A DNA stretch of 64,000 nucleotides from Agromyces mangrovi (GTDB lineage Bacteria > Actinomycetota > Actinomycetes > Actinomycetales > Microbacteriaceae). Of the stretch, positions 57,032 through 64,000 are shown one piece after another (positions within the stretch are counted from its first letter, which is position 1; every line of letters starts with the position of its first letter). Both the position numbers and the translations under genes were made by a program. Below the pieces are notes generated by a model, which saw only the letters and a list, made by a program, of their open reading frames with translations, was not told where the DNA came from and made no database searches. The DNA lies in the NCBI RefSeq assembly GCF_030296695.1, contig NZ_AP027737.1:3348001-3412000 (forward strand), given 5' to 3'.

Positions 57032-58711
57032 TCAGTTGCCGCCCGCGACGCGGATGTCGGCACCGGTCGTGTACGACGCGTCCGTGCTGAACAGGTAGGC
57101 CACGGCTCCGGCGATCTCGTGCGGCTCGCCCGCTCGGCGCATCGGGATGTTCGGCGCGCGCTCGTCGGGCGCGTTCGGCCGACCGGCATCCGCGTGGATC
57201 TCGGTGTGCGTCGTACCGGGCGAGACCGTGTTCACGCGCACGCCGACCGCGGCGAACTCCTTGGCGAGCCCGGTCGTGAGCGCGTTGAGCGCCGCCTTGC
57301 TCATGGCGTACGGCACGTAGGTGTGCGGCGCGCCGCTCGTCGCGGCGCCGGAGGAGATGTTCACGATGCATCCGCCCTCGCCGCCGCGGTCGGTCGCCAT
57401 GTGCGCGATCGCGTCCTTCGCGAGCAGGAGCGGCGCGAGCACGTTGACGTCGAGCACGAGCTGCGCCTCGTCGTCGTCGACGTCGAGGAACTCGCCGATG
57501 CGGCCGGTGATGCCGGCGTTGTTGACGAGTCCGGTGATGCGCCCGAAGTGGTCGAGCACCGACGGCACGAGGGCCCGCACCTGCGCGAGGTCCGCGAGGT
57601 CTGCGTGCAGCACCGCCACCTCGCTGCCCGCAGCGCGGCACTCGTCGGCGACCTCGCGTACCTCGTCGGCGCGCACCCGGTAGGTGAGCGCGAGGTCGTG
57701 CCCGTCGGCGGCGAGCCTGCGGGCGATCGCCGCGCCGATGCCGCGTCCGCCGCCGGTGACGAGGGTGACGGGGCGTGGGGCGGATGCTGCGGGGTCGGCC
57801 ATGCGCCCACGATATGCCCGAACGCCGGGGCCGGAGAACTGCACGAGGAACGTGCCGACCGCCACGACGCCGAGCGCCGCCCACTGCAGCGGGGCGAGTT
57901 GCTCGGCGAGGAAGATCGCCGCGAGCATCGCGATCTGGATGAGCATCGTGTTGTTGATGGCCGCGGACGGCGCGGCGCGGAGGGTGCGCAGGGTGTGGTT
58001 CCAGAGGGTCCACGCGATCGCGGTGTTGACGACGGCGAGGACCGCGATGATCGCCCACGCCCGGGCGGAGACGACCGGAGGTCCCTCGACGGCGAGTCCC
58101 GTGCCCAGCAGCGCGAGCGCGCCGATGGTCATCGACGGTGCGGTGATCGCCAGCGCCGAGGCGTGCGCACCTGCGTTCACCGCTCGGCCGAGCACCGATG
58201 CGGCCGCATTGGCGAGCAGGCCGACGACGGCGACGGCGATGCCGGCGACGGTGGCGCCCGCGCCGCCCCCGGCGGCGAAGTACGTGACGCCCCCGACGAC
58301 GGTCAGGGCGAGGCCGAGGAGTCCTCCGCGCCCGACCCGCTCGCCGAGCGCGAGCAGCGCGCCGATCGCGACGGCGACCGGTGTCAGCGAGTAGAAGAGG
58401 CTGAGGGTGGCGGCCGGCAGGAGCGCGAGCCCGACGAACTGGGCGCCCTGGGTGATCGCGTACATCACGAGGCCGAGCACCGCGAGCTCGCCCCACTGGC
58501 GCGGGGTGAGCGCGCGGAGGTCGGCCCGGACGCGCGGACGCGCGAGGGCGACGGCGAGGAGGATGACGGCGGCGAGCCCGTAGCGCAGTCCGGCGAACGT
58601 GAGCGGCGGCAACGCGTCGTCGAGTCCGATGCGGATGAGCACCCACGACGACGACCAGAGGACGGTGACGAGGAACGCCTGCGCCGTGGCGACGAGCACC
58701 TGTCGTCGCAT
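57032..58711 (-). CDS. EamA-type transporter fused to a short-chain dehydrogenase
   Basis: One uninterrupted frame of 559 residues. Residues 1-300 form an EamA/DMT transporter with about ten membrane segments: TVLWSSSWVLIRIGLDDA in the first repeat and AWTLWNHTLRTLRAAPSA in the second. Residues 304-559 form a complete SDR enzyme, with cofactor motif TLVTGGGRGIGAAIAR, NNAGITGR and the catalytic YVPYAMSKAA. An ATG at 57802 could start a separate 256-residue SDR, but it has no ribosome site and the transporter has no stop before it. Either a true fusion or a lost stop codon. Substrates unknown. Confidence 0.7.
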   Translation of the reverse strand: MRRQVLVATAQAFLVTVLWSSSWVLIRIGLDDALPPLTFAGLRYGLAAVILLAVALARPRVRADLRALTPRQWGELAVLGLVMYAITQGAQFVGLALLPAATLSLFYSLTPVAVAIGALLALGERVGRGGLLGLALTVVGGVTYFAAGGGAGATVAGIAVAVVGLLANAAASVLGRAVNAGAHASALAITAPSMTIGALALLGTGLAVEGPPVVSARAWAIIAVLAVVNTAIAWTLWNHTLRTLRAAPSAAINNTMLIQIAMLAAIFLAEQLAPLQWAALGVVAVGTFLVQFSGPGVRAYRGRMADPAASAPRPVTLVTGGGRGIGAAIARRLAADGHDLALTYRVRADEVREVADECRAAGSEVAVLHADLADLAQVRALVPSVLDHFGRITGLVNNAGITGRIGEFLDVDDDEAQLVLDVNVLAPLLLAKDAIAHMATDRGGEGGCIVNISSGAATSGAPHTYVPYAMSKAALNALTTGLAKEFAAVGVRVNTVSPGTTHTEIHADAGRPNAPDERAPNIPMRRAGEPHEIAGAVAYLFSTDASYTTGADIRVAGGN

Positions 58712-58756
58712 CCGATCGCGCTCCCGTCCCGGGCGTCGCGCCCGACAGCCCCAGAG

Positions 58757-58762
58757 TAGGGT
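58757..58762 (+). promoter_or_regulatory. -10 box, leaderless start of the small membrane gene
   Basis: TAGGGT ends 7 nt before the ATG at 58770. Confidence 0.4.
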
Positions 58763-58769
58763 GTCGCAC

Positions 58770-59069
58770 ATGGTTGAGGCGTCGGTGGTGCTCGTGCGCT
58801 TCGTCGCGCTCGTCGCCGACGTGCCGGCCGCCGTCGCGGAGGGCGTCGGGTTCGCCGCTCCGCACGCCCTGCTGCTCGCCGTCGTCTCGGTCGTCGCGGT
58901 CGCGACGGTCCTCGTCGTGCTGCGGCGACTCGACGTCGAGGTCGACGCGGGGGCGCTGGTCTTCCGCGGGCAGACCGTCGACCCCTCGCGCCTCCTCGCG
59001 CAGTGCGACCCGGATGCGGCGGGCAGCGTTCGCCCGAGGGCTCCGGGCCGCCGGTCGACGGCCGCGTGA
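58770..59069 (+). CDS. Small membrane protein, DUF6412-like
   Basis: A 99-residue protein with one or two membrane segments (about residues 28-50, HALLLAVVSVVAVATVLVVL) and a cytoplasmic tail with AQCDPDAAGSVRPRAPGRR. The tail matches the small actinobacterial family I recall as DUF6412, usually found just upstream of a YidC-like gene, as here. Function unknown; the pairing suggests a part in membrane insertion or assembly. Probably leaderless. Confidence 0.7.
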   Translation: MVEASVVLVRFVALVADVPAAVAEGVGFAAPHALLLAVVSVVAVATVLVVLRRLDVEVDAGALVFRGQTVDPSRLLAQCDPDAAGSVRPRAPGRRSTAA

Positions 59070-59163
59070 CGTCGCGCAGCGGACTCGGGCGCCGAGTGCC
59101 CGCCCGCTGACGCACGGCTCGCAGCCGATACGGACCCCATCCGTCATCGACCTCGAGGACACC

Positions 59164-59891
59164 ATGAACCCCTTCGACCTGCCCCTGCTCGCCACCATCG
59201 TCGATCACGCCGCGACCGCGCTGCTGCGCCTGGCCGACCTGCTCGACCCGTTCGCCGGACCGGCGAGCGCCGCCCTCGCGATCGTGCTGGCGACCGCGCT
59301 CGTCCGCACCGCGCTGGTGCCGCTCGGCGTGGCCCAGGCGCGCGCCGACCGGGACCGGCGACGGCTCGCCCCGCGTGTCGCCCGAATCCGCGAGCGGTAC
59401 CGCGACCAGCCCGAACGTCTGCAGGCCGAGCTGCGCTCCTCTACGCGGCCGAGGGCGTGTCGCCCGCGGCGGGCTGCCTCCCCGCCCTCGCGCAGGCGCC
59501 CGTGCTCTCGTTCGCCTACGCGACGCTCGTGCTGCCCACGATCGCGGGACACCAGAACGTGATCCTGAGCGCGACGGCGTTCGGCGTGCCGCTGGGCGAC
59601 TCGTTCGCGGCGGCAGCCACGGCATCCGCCCTGTCGCCGACGCTGATCGCGATCACGCTCGTGCTGGTCGCGGTCGCACTGCTCGCGGGAGAGCTCTCGC
59701 GACGGGCGTTCGCCCCGGACGACCCGGCCCTGCCGGCGTGGGCGCGCCGCTCCACCGGCCTGCTGCAGTTCCTGACGGCGGCGATCGTGCCCTTCGTGCC
59801 CGTCGCCGCCGGCATCTACCTCGCCGCGACGGTCACCTGGACGCTGGGGCAGCGGCTCGTGCTGCAGCGCGTGTTCGCGGCGCGCGCGTGA
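59164..59891 (+). CDS. YidC/Oxa1-like membrane insertase paralogue, frameshifted
   Basis: About 242 residues after repair, with four or five membrane segments. The first half, LVRTALVPLGVAQARADRDRR and RIRERYRDQPERLQAELR, resembles the YidC opening helix and coiled coil; the rest, EGVSPAAGCLPALAQAPVL, matches the conserved YidC GCLP region. The frame breaks at about 59434-59437; one added G (CGG for CG) gives AELRLLYAAEGV. It is shorter than housekeeping YidC, so it is probably an accessory paralogue. GAGGACACC precedes the ATG. Confidence 0.8.
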
Positions 59892-59896
59892 GGCAT

Positions 59897-59912
59897 GTCA
59901 AGTCAACTTGAC
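59897..59912. promoter_or_regulatory. Operator 1 of the membrane protein/XRE pair
   Basis: GTCAA-GTCAAC-TTGAC: 5-bp arms around a 6-nt spacer. The right arm forms part of a TTGACT -35-like box, with TACCGT as a possible -10 at 59932-59937. Confidence 0.55.
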
Positions 59913-59937
59913 TAGCTCGGCTGCGCTGACCTACCGT

Positions 59938-59953
59938 GTCAAACACACTTGAC
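59938..59953. promoter_or_regulatory. Operator 2 of the membrane protein/XRE pair
   Basis: GTCAA-ACACAC-TTGAC: the same arms and the same 6-nt spacing as operator 1, centred 41 bp downstream, about four helical turns away. The outer bases extend the repeat to GTGTCAA and TTGACAC. Confidence 0.6.
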
Positions 59954-59974
59954 ACGAACGCGGGAGGCAGGCGC

Positions 59975-60391
59975 ATGGCATCGGAGCAGTCGTCCGGGGC
60001 GGCGAGGCAGTGGAGCGCGACGGGATGGCTGTTCGCGTGGACGCTCGCGTGGCTGGTCTCCCTCGCGGTCGCGCGATTCGGACCGGAGCTGGTCTGGGGC
60101 GAGAACGCCATAGCGGGCTGGATCGCGGTCGGTGCGAACCTCGCCGTGGGCGTCGGCTGGATCATCGCGTTCCGCCGGTATCTCCGCTCCATCGACGAGC
60201 TGCAGCGGAAGATCCAGCAGGATGCGCTGGGCATCACGCTCGGCATCGGCTGGATCGTCGGCTTCGCGAGCTTCGTCGCCGCCGATGCCGGGTTGCTTCC
60301 CGGGGGCGGGCTCGACGTGGCCGTCTTCACGGCCGGTCTCGGACTCGTCTACCTCCTCGCCGTCGGCATCGGGATGGTGCGCTACCGATGA
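59975..60391 (+). CDS. Small membrane protein paired with an XRE regulator
   Basis: A 138-residue protein with four membrane segments arranged in two pairs, separated by a cytoplasmic loop, RRYLRSIDELQRKIQQDALG. No family recognised. The ATG is chosen because it follows GGGAGGCAGG; an upstream in-frame GTG lies inside operator 2 and is rejected. Its stop overlaps the regulator start (ATGA). Such pairs of a tiny XRE regulator and a membrane protein are common, but the function is unknown. Confidence 0.75.
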   Translation: MASEQSSGAARQWSATGWLFAWTLAWLVSLAVARFGPELVWGENAIAGWIAVGANLAVGVGWIIAFRRYLRSIDELQRKIQQDALGITLGIGWIVGFASFVAADAGLLPGGGLDVAVFTAGLGLVYLLAVGIGMVRYR

Positions 60392-60579
60392 GGAATCGCA
60401 TCGCGTCGCTGCGCGCCGACCGCGGGTTGACCCAGGCCGCGCTCGCCCAGCGCATCGAGGTGTCCAGGCAGACGATCAACGCGATCGAGACGGGGAAGTT
60501 CGACCCGAGCCTGCCGGTCGCGTTCCGGCTCGCGCGCGAGTTCGACCTCGCCATCGAGGAGATCTTCCTCGCCGACTGA
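60388..60579 (+). CDS. Short XRE family transcriptional regulator
   Basis: A 63-residue protein that is little more than a helix-turn-helix: LRADRGLTQAALAQRIEVSR and QTINAIETGKFDPSLPVAFR, then LAREFDLAIEEIFLAD. Members of this short family are usually autorepressors. It overlaps the membrane protein gene, and the two matching palindromes upstream of that gene are its most likely targets. Confidence 0.85.
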   Translation: MRNRIASLRADRGLTQAALAQRIEVSRQTINAIETGKFDPSLPVAFRLAREFDLAIEEIFLAD

Positions 60580-60634
60580 CGAGGGCTGGGGACGGATGCG
60601 TCCGGACCTCCGTGATCGCGGCAGTATTGCAGCT

Positions 60635-61888
60635 ATGCCGAACAACCCCTCGCGGCCCCCGGGCGAACGCGCGTTCATCGGGCGGGTGGCCGGCGCCGGG
60701 ACGAGCCGGGCGATCCGCGTCGGCCTCGCGTCGATCACGATCCTGCTGCTCGCGATCGCCGCGATCCGCGCCCTCGCGGACGACACCGCCGCGTTCGGCG
60801 TCATCACGGCCTCGCTGCTGTTCCTGGGATGCGCGGCGGCGGGGCCCCTGTTCGGCGATGGGCTGAAGGAGTCGAGCGTCGCCGCGCGCTGGCTCGGGGT
60901 GCTCGTCGTCGCGTGGGTGGTGTGCGTAGTGGTCTCGCCGGAGTTCGTCTGGATGGCGTTCCCGCTCTGGCTGCTCGCGGGGTTCATCCTGTGGCTCCCT
61001 GGTGCGCTCGTGCTGAGCGCGGTGATCCTCGCGATCGTGATCGTCGCGCCGGTGCTCCACGGGGGCGACACCTCGTACGCCGAGGTGATCGGCCCGCTCG
61101 TCGGGGGCGCGTTCGCGGTGGGCATCTCGCGCGGGTACCTCGAGTTGCTGCGCGATGCTCGCGACCGTCGCCGCCTCATCGAGTCGCTCACCACGGCGCA
61201 GCGGGAGACCGCCGAGCTGCAGGACGAGCTGGCACGCGCCCAGCGCGACAGCGGTGCGGGCATGGAGCGCACGCGGCTGTCCCGCGACATCCACGACACG
61301 GTCGCGCAGAGCCTCACCTCGATCGCGATGCTCGCCCGCACGGCACAGGCCGGTGGCTCGCAGCACGAGGCGCAGCTCGCGCAGATCGAGCTGCTCGCGC
61401 GCGAGGGGCTCGCCGACACGCGCCGCATCGTGCACGCGCTCGCGCCGGGCGAGCTGGACGGCTCGGGACTGGGCGACGCGCTGCGACGCCTGCTCGGGAG
61501 AGTGGAGGCCGAAGCGGGCATCCGCACCGACCTTCGGGTTGATGCCGACCTGCCCGCACTGTCGACCGCGGCCGAGATCGCCGTGCTGCGGACGGTGCAG
61601 TCCGCACTTGCGAACGTGCGTACCCACTCGAGCGCGAAGCGGGTGGTCGTGAGCCTGTCGGATGCGGGGGACGACGTGCGCCTCGACGTCGTGGACGACG
61701 GGGTCGGGTTCGATGCGAAGCGCTGGAAGACCCGCGGCACGGCCGGTGCGGGCGGGGGATACGGGCTCGTCGCGATGCGCGCACGCATGCGCGAGCTGGG
61801 CGGCGACCTCGACGTCGAGAGCGCACCGGGGGACGGCACGGCGCTGTCGGCGTCGCTGCCGCGGGTCGCGACCGGGGTGCGCGAGTGA
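60635..61888 (+). CDS. Two-component sensor histidine kinase (NarL-type partner)
   Basis: A 417-residue kinase. The N-terminal half has five or six membrane segments with almost no external loop, so it probably senses a membrane or intramembrane signal. A short coiled coil (residues 180-215) leads to the HisKA_3 domain with the phosphorylated His in RLSRDIHDTVAQSLTSIAML. The ATP-binding domain shows VVDDGVGFDAK and GYGLVAMRARMRELGG. Its stop overlaps the response regulator start, so the two are cotranscribed. Confidence 0.93.
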   Translation: MPNNPSRPPGERAFIGRVAGAGTSRAIRVGLASITILLLAIAAIRALADDTAAFGVITASLLFLGCAAAGPLFGDGLKESSVAARWLGVLVVAWVVCVVVSPEFVWMAFPLWLLAGFILWLPGALVLSAVILAIVIVAPVLHGGDTSYAEVIGPLVGGAFAVGISRGYLELLRDARDRRRLIESLTTAQRETAELQDELARAQRDSGAGMERTRLSRDIHDTVAQSLTSIAMLARTAQAGGSQHEAQLAQIELLAREGLADTRRIVHALAPGELDGSGLGDALRRLLGRVEAEAGIRTDLRVDADLPALSTAAEIAVLRTVQSALANVRTHSSAKRVVVSLSDAGDDVRLDVVDDGVGFDAKRWKTRGTAGAGGGYGLVAMRARMRELGGDLDVESAPGDGTALSASLPRVATGVRE

Positions 61889-62508
61889 GCGCGGTGCGCG
61901 TGCTGCTCGTCGACGACCATCCGGTCGTGCGGGCCGGCCTGCGCGCGGTGCTCTCGACGGCAGGCGGCATCGACGTGGTGGGCGTGGCCGCCACGGGGGA
62001 GGAGGCGGTCGTGCTGACCCGGCTGCGGAAACCCGACGTCGTGCTGTGCGACCTGCGCCTGGGGGAGGGGATGGACGGCATCGGCACCACCGCGGCACTG
62101 CGCGCAGCCGACCCGGCGGTCGTCGTGGTGATCCTGACGACCTTCGACCGCGACGCCGAGGTGCTGGGAGCGATCGAGGCGGGGGCATCCGGCTACCTGC
62201 TCAAGGACGCATCGCCCGAGCAGATCGTCTCCGGCGTGCGGCGGGCCGCGGCCGGCGGCACCGTGCTCTCGCAGTCGCTGAGCGCTCGGGTGGCTTCGGC
62301 GAAGCGTGCGCCGCGCATCACCCTCACGCAGCGCGAAGTCGACGTGCTGCGTGCGCTCGATACCGGTGCGTCGAACCGCGAGATCGCGAAGCGCCTGTTC
62401 GTGAGCGAGGCGACCGTGAAGACGCACCTCGTGCACGTGTACGAGAAGCTCGGCGTCGACTCGCGCACGCGCGCGAGCGCCGTGGCTCGCGAGACCGGGC
62501 TGCTGTGA
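61885..62508 (+). CDS. NarL/LuxR family response regulator
   Basis: A 207-residue regulator. The receiver domain has VLLVDDHPVVRAGLRAV, the phosphorylated Asp in VVLCDLRLGEGMDG and the Lys in GYLLKDASPEQI. The C-terminal LuxR-type helix-turn-helix is LTQREVDVLRALDTGASNRE and FVSEATVKTHLVHVYEKLG. It starts with GTG within the kinase gene. Target genes unknown; the membrane protein genes downstream are candidates. Confidence 0.94.
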   Translation: MSAVRVLLVDDHPVVRAGLRAVLSTAGGIDVVGVAATGEEAVVLTRLRKPDVVLCDLRLGEGMDGIGTTAALRAADPAVVVVILTTFDRDAEVLGAIEAGASGYLLKDASPEQIVSGVRRAAAGGTVLSQSLSARVASAKRAPRITLTQREVDVLRALDTGASNREIAKRLFVSEATVKTHLVHVYEKLGVDSRTRASAVARETGLL

Positions 62509-62532
62509 CACGCGAGGAAGCCGCAGGTCCGC

Positions 62533-62538
62533 TACGTT
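62533..62538 (+). promoter_or_regulatory. -10-like box, leaderless start of the gene at 62546
   Basis: TACGTT ends 7 nt before the ATG. Confidence 0.3.
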
Positions 62539-62545
62539 GACGGCC

Positions 62546-62941
62546 ATGCCCTTCGCCCTGGTGCTCACCGTCGTGCTCGTCCTGCTCGCCGTCTTCCAAC
62601 TCGCACTCGTGTTCGGAGCGCCGCTCGGCCGCTTCGCCTGGGGCGGGCAGCACCGCGTCCTGCCTGCGCGACTCCGGGTCGGGAGCGCGGTGTCGATCGT
62701 GGTCTACGCGTTCATCGCCGCGATCGCGTGGGATCGGGTGGGCCTCATCGACGTGTTCGGCGATCCGTTCGCGGAGATCGCGATGTGGGTCGTGTTCGGG
62801 TACTTCGCACTGGGCATCCTCGCGAACGCCGTCTCGCGAAGCGTGGCGGAGCGCGCGGTCATGGTGCCGGTGTCGATCGTGCTCGCGGCGCTCTCGCTGC
62901 TCATCGCGCTGGGGTCCGGCGAGCTCGCGCTCGCGGCCTGA
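62546..62941 (+). CDS. Hypothetical membrane protein with four segments
   Basis: A 131-residue protein with four membrane segments and short loops, for example FALVLTVVLVLLAVFQLALV at the start, GSAVSIVVYAFIAAIAW in the middle and VSIVLAALSLLIALGS at the end. No family recognised. The ATG fits a leaderless start; a TTG three codons upstream is the alternative. It follows the two-component system by 37 nt and could be part of its regulon. Confidence 0.7.
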   Translation: MPFALVLTVVLVLLAVFQLALVFGAPLGRFAWGGQHRVLPARLRVGSAVSIVVYAFIAAIAWDRVGLIDVFGDPFAEIAMWVVFGYFALGILANAVSRSVAERAVMVPVSIVLAALSLLIALGSGELALAA

Positions 62942-63013
62942 TCTCATCCGTTCGGTTGATCCGCACGGACGCGCGCCGGGGAGGCTGTCACGGCAACCTC
63001 GAAAGGAATCACC

Positions 63014-63460
63014 GTGCGCCGTCTCTTCACCGCCTCGTTCGCCTACCTGATCGCCGGAGTGCTCTCGGGCCTCTTCTACCGCGAGTTCACGAAGCTCAAC
63101 GGCTTCCCCGAGGGGGAGTCCACGCAGCTCGGCCTCGCGCATACGCACCTGCTCACGCTCGGCTTCCTCGTCCTACTGGTCGTGCTGGTGCTCGAGCGCC
63201 TCTTCGCGCTCTCACGCAGTCGCCTGTTCGGCTGGTTCTTCTGGACCTACAACGCCGGCGTCCTGCTGACCTCGGCAGTGCTGATCTTGCACGGCTCGCT
63301 GACGGTGCTGGGGGAGGAGTCTGGGGCGATGATCGCCGGCATCGCCGGTCTCGGCCACATGCTGCTCACCACGGGCCTGGTGCTGCTGATGTCGGCGCTC
63401 GGCCGTGCCATCGGTCGAGAGCGAGCGGATGCCCCTGAGGCGGCCGCGCTCGTCGCGTGA
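63014..63460 (+). CDS. DUF2871-like membrane protein
   Basis: A 148-residue protein with four membrane segments. Recognisable stretches are GVLSGLFYREFTKLNGF, LGLAHTHLLTLGFLVLL and GLGHMLLTTGLVLL; the spaced His residues (AHTH, LHG, GHML) could bind heme or metal. I recall the family as DUF2871; its function is not known. It starts with GTG after CGAAAGGAATC. Confidence 0.8.
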   Translation: MRRLFTASFAYLIAGVLSGLFYREFTKLNGFPEGESTQLGLAHTHLLTLGFLVLLVVLVLERLFALSRSRLFGWFFWTYNAGVLLTSAVLILHGSLTVLGEESGAMIAGIAGLGHMLLTTGLVLLMSALGRAIGRERADAPEAAALVA

Positions 63461-63476
63461 ACGCGCCGAATCGTCT

Positions 63477-63983
63477 TCAGTTGCCGGGTTCCCACCTGAA
63501 TACGTAGGCCGCAGCGCCGCAGAGCGCCTCGCCGCTGAGCTGTTGCACGGTCACCCTGACTTCGCCGGTACTGCCCGGCTGGTTGGCCCGGGTCAGCCTG
63601 ATCACGAGCCAGCCCTCCGGGGTGAGGGTGGTCGCATTCACCGGAAAGACCTGGGGGAGATTCGTGTCCCCACCGATGCCGTTGAACGCCTGGCCCTCGA
63701 TGGCCGTGATCTTCACGACCATTCCCGCCGCGATCGCTGCGGACGCCCGCCCGGCGTAATCGAAGTAGATCGTCATGTCGTTGTCGGTCGAGACGTCGAC
63801 GCCGGTGCCCTCGAAGAGCACGCAGACCGGCGCCGGTTCGCTCGCGGCGGCGACGGGAACCGTCGCAGCGAGTGCGATCGTCGGGAGTGCCCAGGCCGCG
63901 CCGGCGACGATGCCCCGTCGCGAGAGCGGAGCGGGCTCGTCGTGACGGTCGGTCTGGCTTCGGTCGGGCGTGCTCGGCGACAT
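63477..63983 (-). CDS. Secreted protein with Tat-type signal, hypothetical
   Basis: A 168-residue protein. The N-terminus has a polar region, twin arginines in LSRRGIVAGAAWALP, a hydrophobic stretch and a likely cleavage after VAAAS (about residue 47), so it is probably exported by the Tat system. The mature part is about 120 residues, predicted beta-rich, with two cysteines (PVCVLFEG and GEALCGAAAYV) that could form a disulfide between its ends. No family recognised; a small surface Ig-like or beta-sandwich protein is possible. AAGGAG precedes the ATG. Confidence 0.75.
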   Translation of the reverse strand: MSPSTPDRSQTDRHDEPAPLSRRGIVAGAAWALPTIALAATVPVAAASEPAPVCVLFEGTGVDVSTDNDMTIYFDYAGRASAAIAAGMVVKITAIEGQAFNGIGGDTNLPQVFPVNATTLTPEGWLVIRLTRANQPGSTGEVRVTVQQLSGEALCGAAAYVFRWEPGN

Positions 63984-64000
63984 CGTGCTCCTTCGGCGGC

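Noticed and set aside
59936..59974. Upstream GTG start for the small membrane protein
   Set aside because: It lies inside operator 2 and lacks a ribosome site, whereas the ATG at 59975 has GGGAGG at the right distance.

Overview
The window is high-GC, densely coded actinobacterial chromosome. Gene content and order point to Actinomycetota, most likely Microbacteriaceae: a qcr/cta respiratory block beside trpD, glnA2-glnE-glnA1, sigA followed by murT/gatD and parE, and a fasR-fabD-fabH-acpP-fabF array behind aceE. The family assignment is inference from organisation and composition. There is no insertion sequence, prophage, CRISPR array or replication origin; this is core genome.

Layout. 1-2.5 kb: the 3' part of a polymerase I-like gene, a PadR regulator and a DUF3145 protein. 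2.7-4 kb: CcdA and a thioredoxin-like lipid-side reductase. 4.1-11.7 kb (minus strand): aceE, fasR, fabD, fabH, acpP, fabF, running from acetyl-CoA supply to type II fatty acid synthesis. 11.9-16.4 kb: tRNA-Val(UAC), a glyoxalase-fold protein, a NIF3 protein, a zinc-ribbon coiled coil, RNase P RNA, polyphosphate glucokinase, a 62-residue protein and panB. 16.5-22.4 kb: glutamine synthetase 2, its adenylyltransferase glnE, and classical glutamine synthetase 1. 22.6-30 kb: RDD and DUF4191 membrane proteins, lipB/lipA, a membrane pseudokinase, and the E2 and E3 subunits of 2-oxo acid dehydrogenase. 30-41.5 kb: a PAC2 protein, sigA, murT, gatD, a small zinc protein, parE and parC convergent, a phosphodiesterase and DUF3043. 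41.5-53 kb: an M20 peptidase, erpA, ctaC-ctaD-ctaF, an RlmA-like methyltransferase, ctaE-qcrC-qcrA-qcrB, and trpD. 53-57 kb: glpK diverging from dhaK-dhaL-dhaM. 57-64 kb: an EamA-SDR fusion, a small membrane protein with a YidC-like insertase, a membrane protein/XRE regulator pair with two operators, a two-component system, and small membrane or secreted proteins.

Three observations stand out. First, the murT-gatD pair is degenerate: GatD has Gly where the glutaminase nucleophile Cys should be, and neither protein contains any cysteine, so MurT also lacks its zinc ribbon. If the host has group B murein, where the D-Glu alpha-carboxyl carries the cross-bridge, this pair may do something other than amidation. 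Second, nine genes, several of them essential, are each broken by one missing base, mostly in G runs; this looks like sequencing error, and those genes should be read as intact. Third, many start codons lie 6-8 nt after a TANNNT box, indicating widespread leaderless transcription, which also fixes several start codons.
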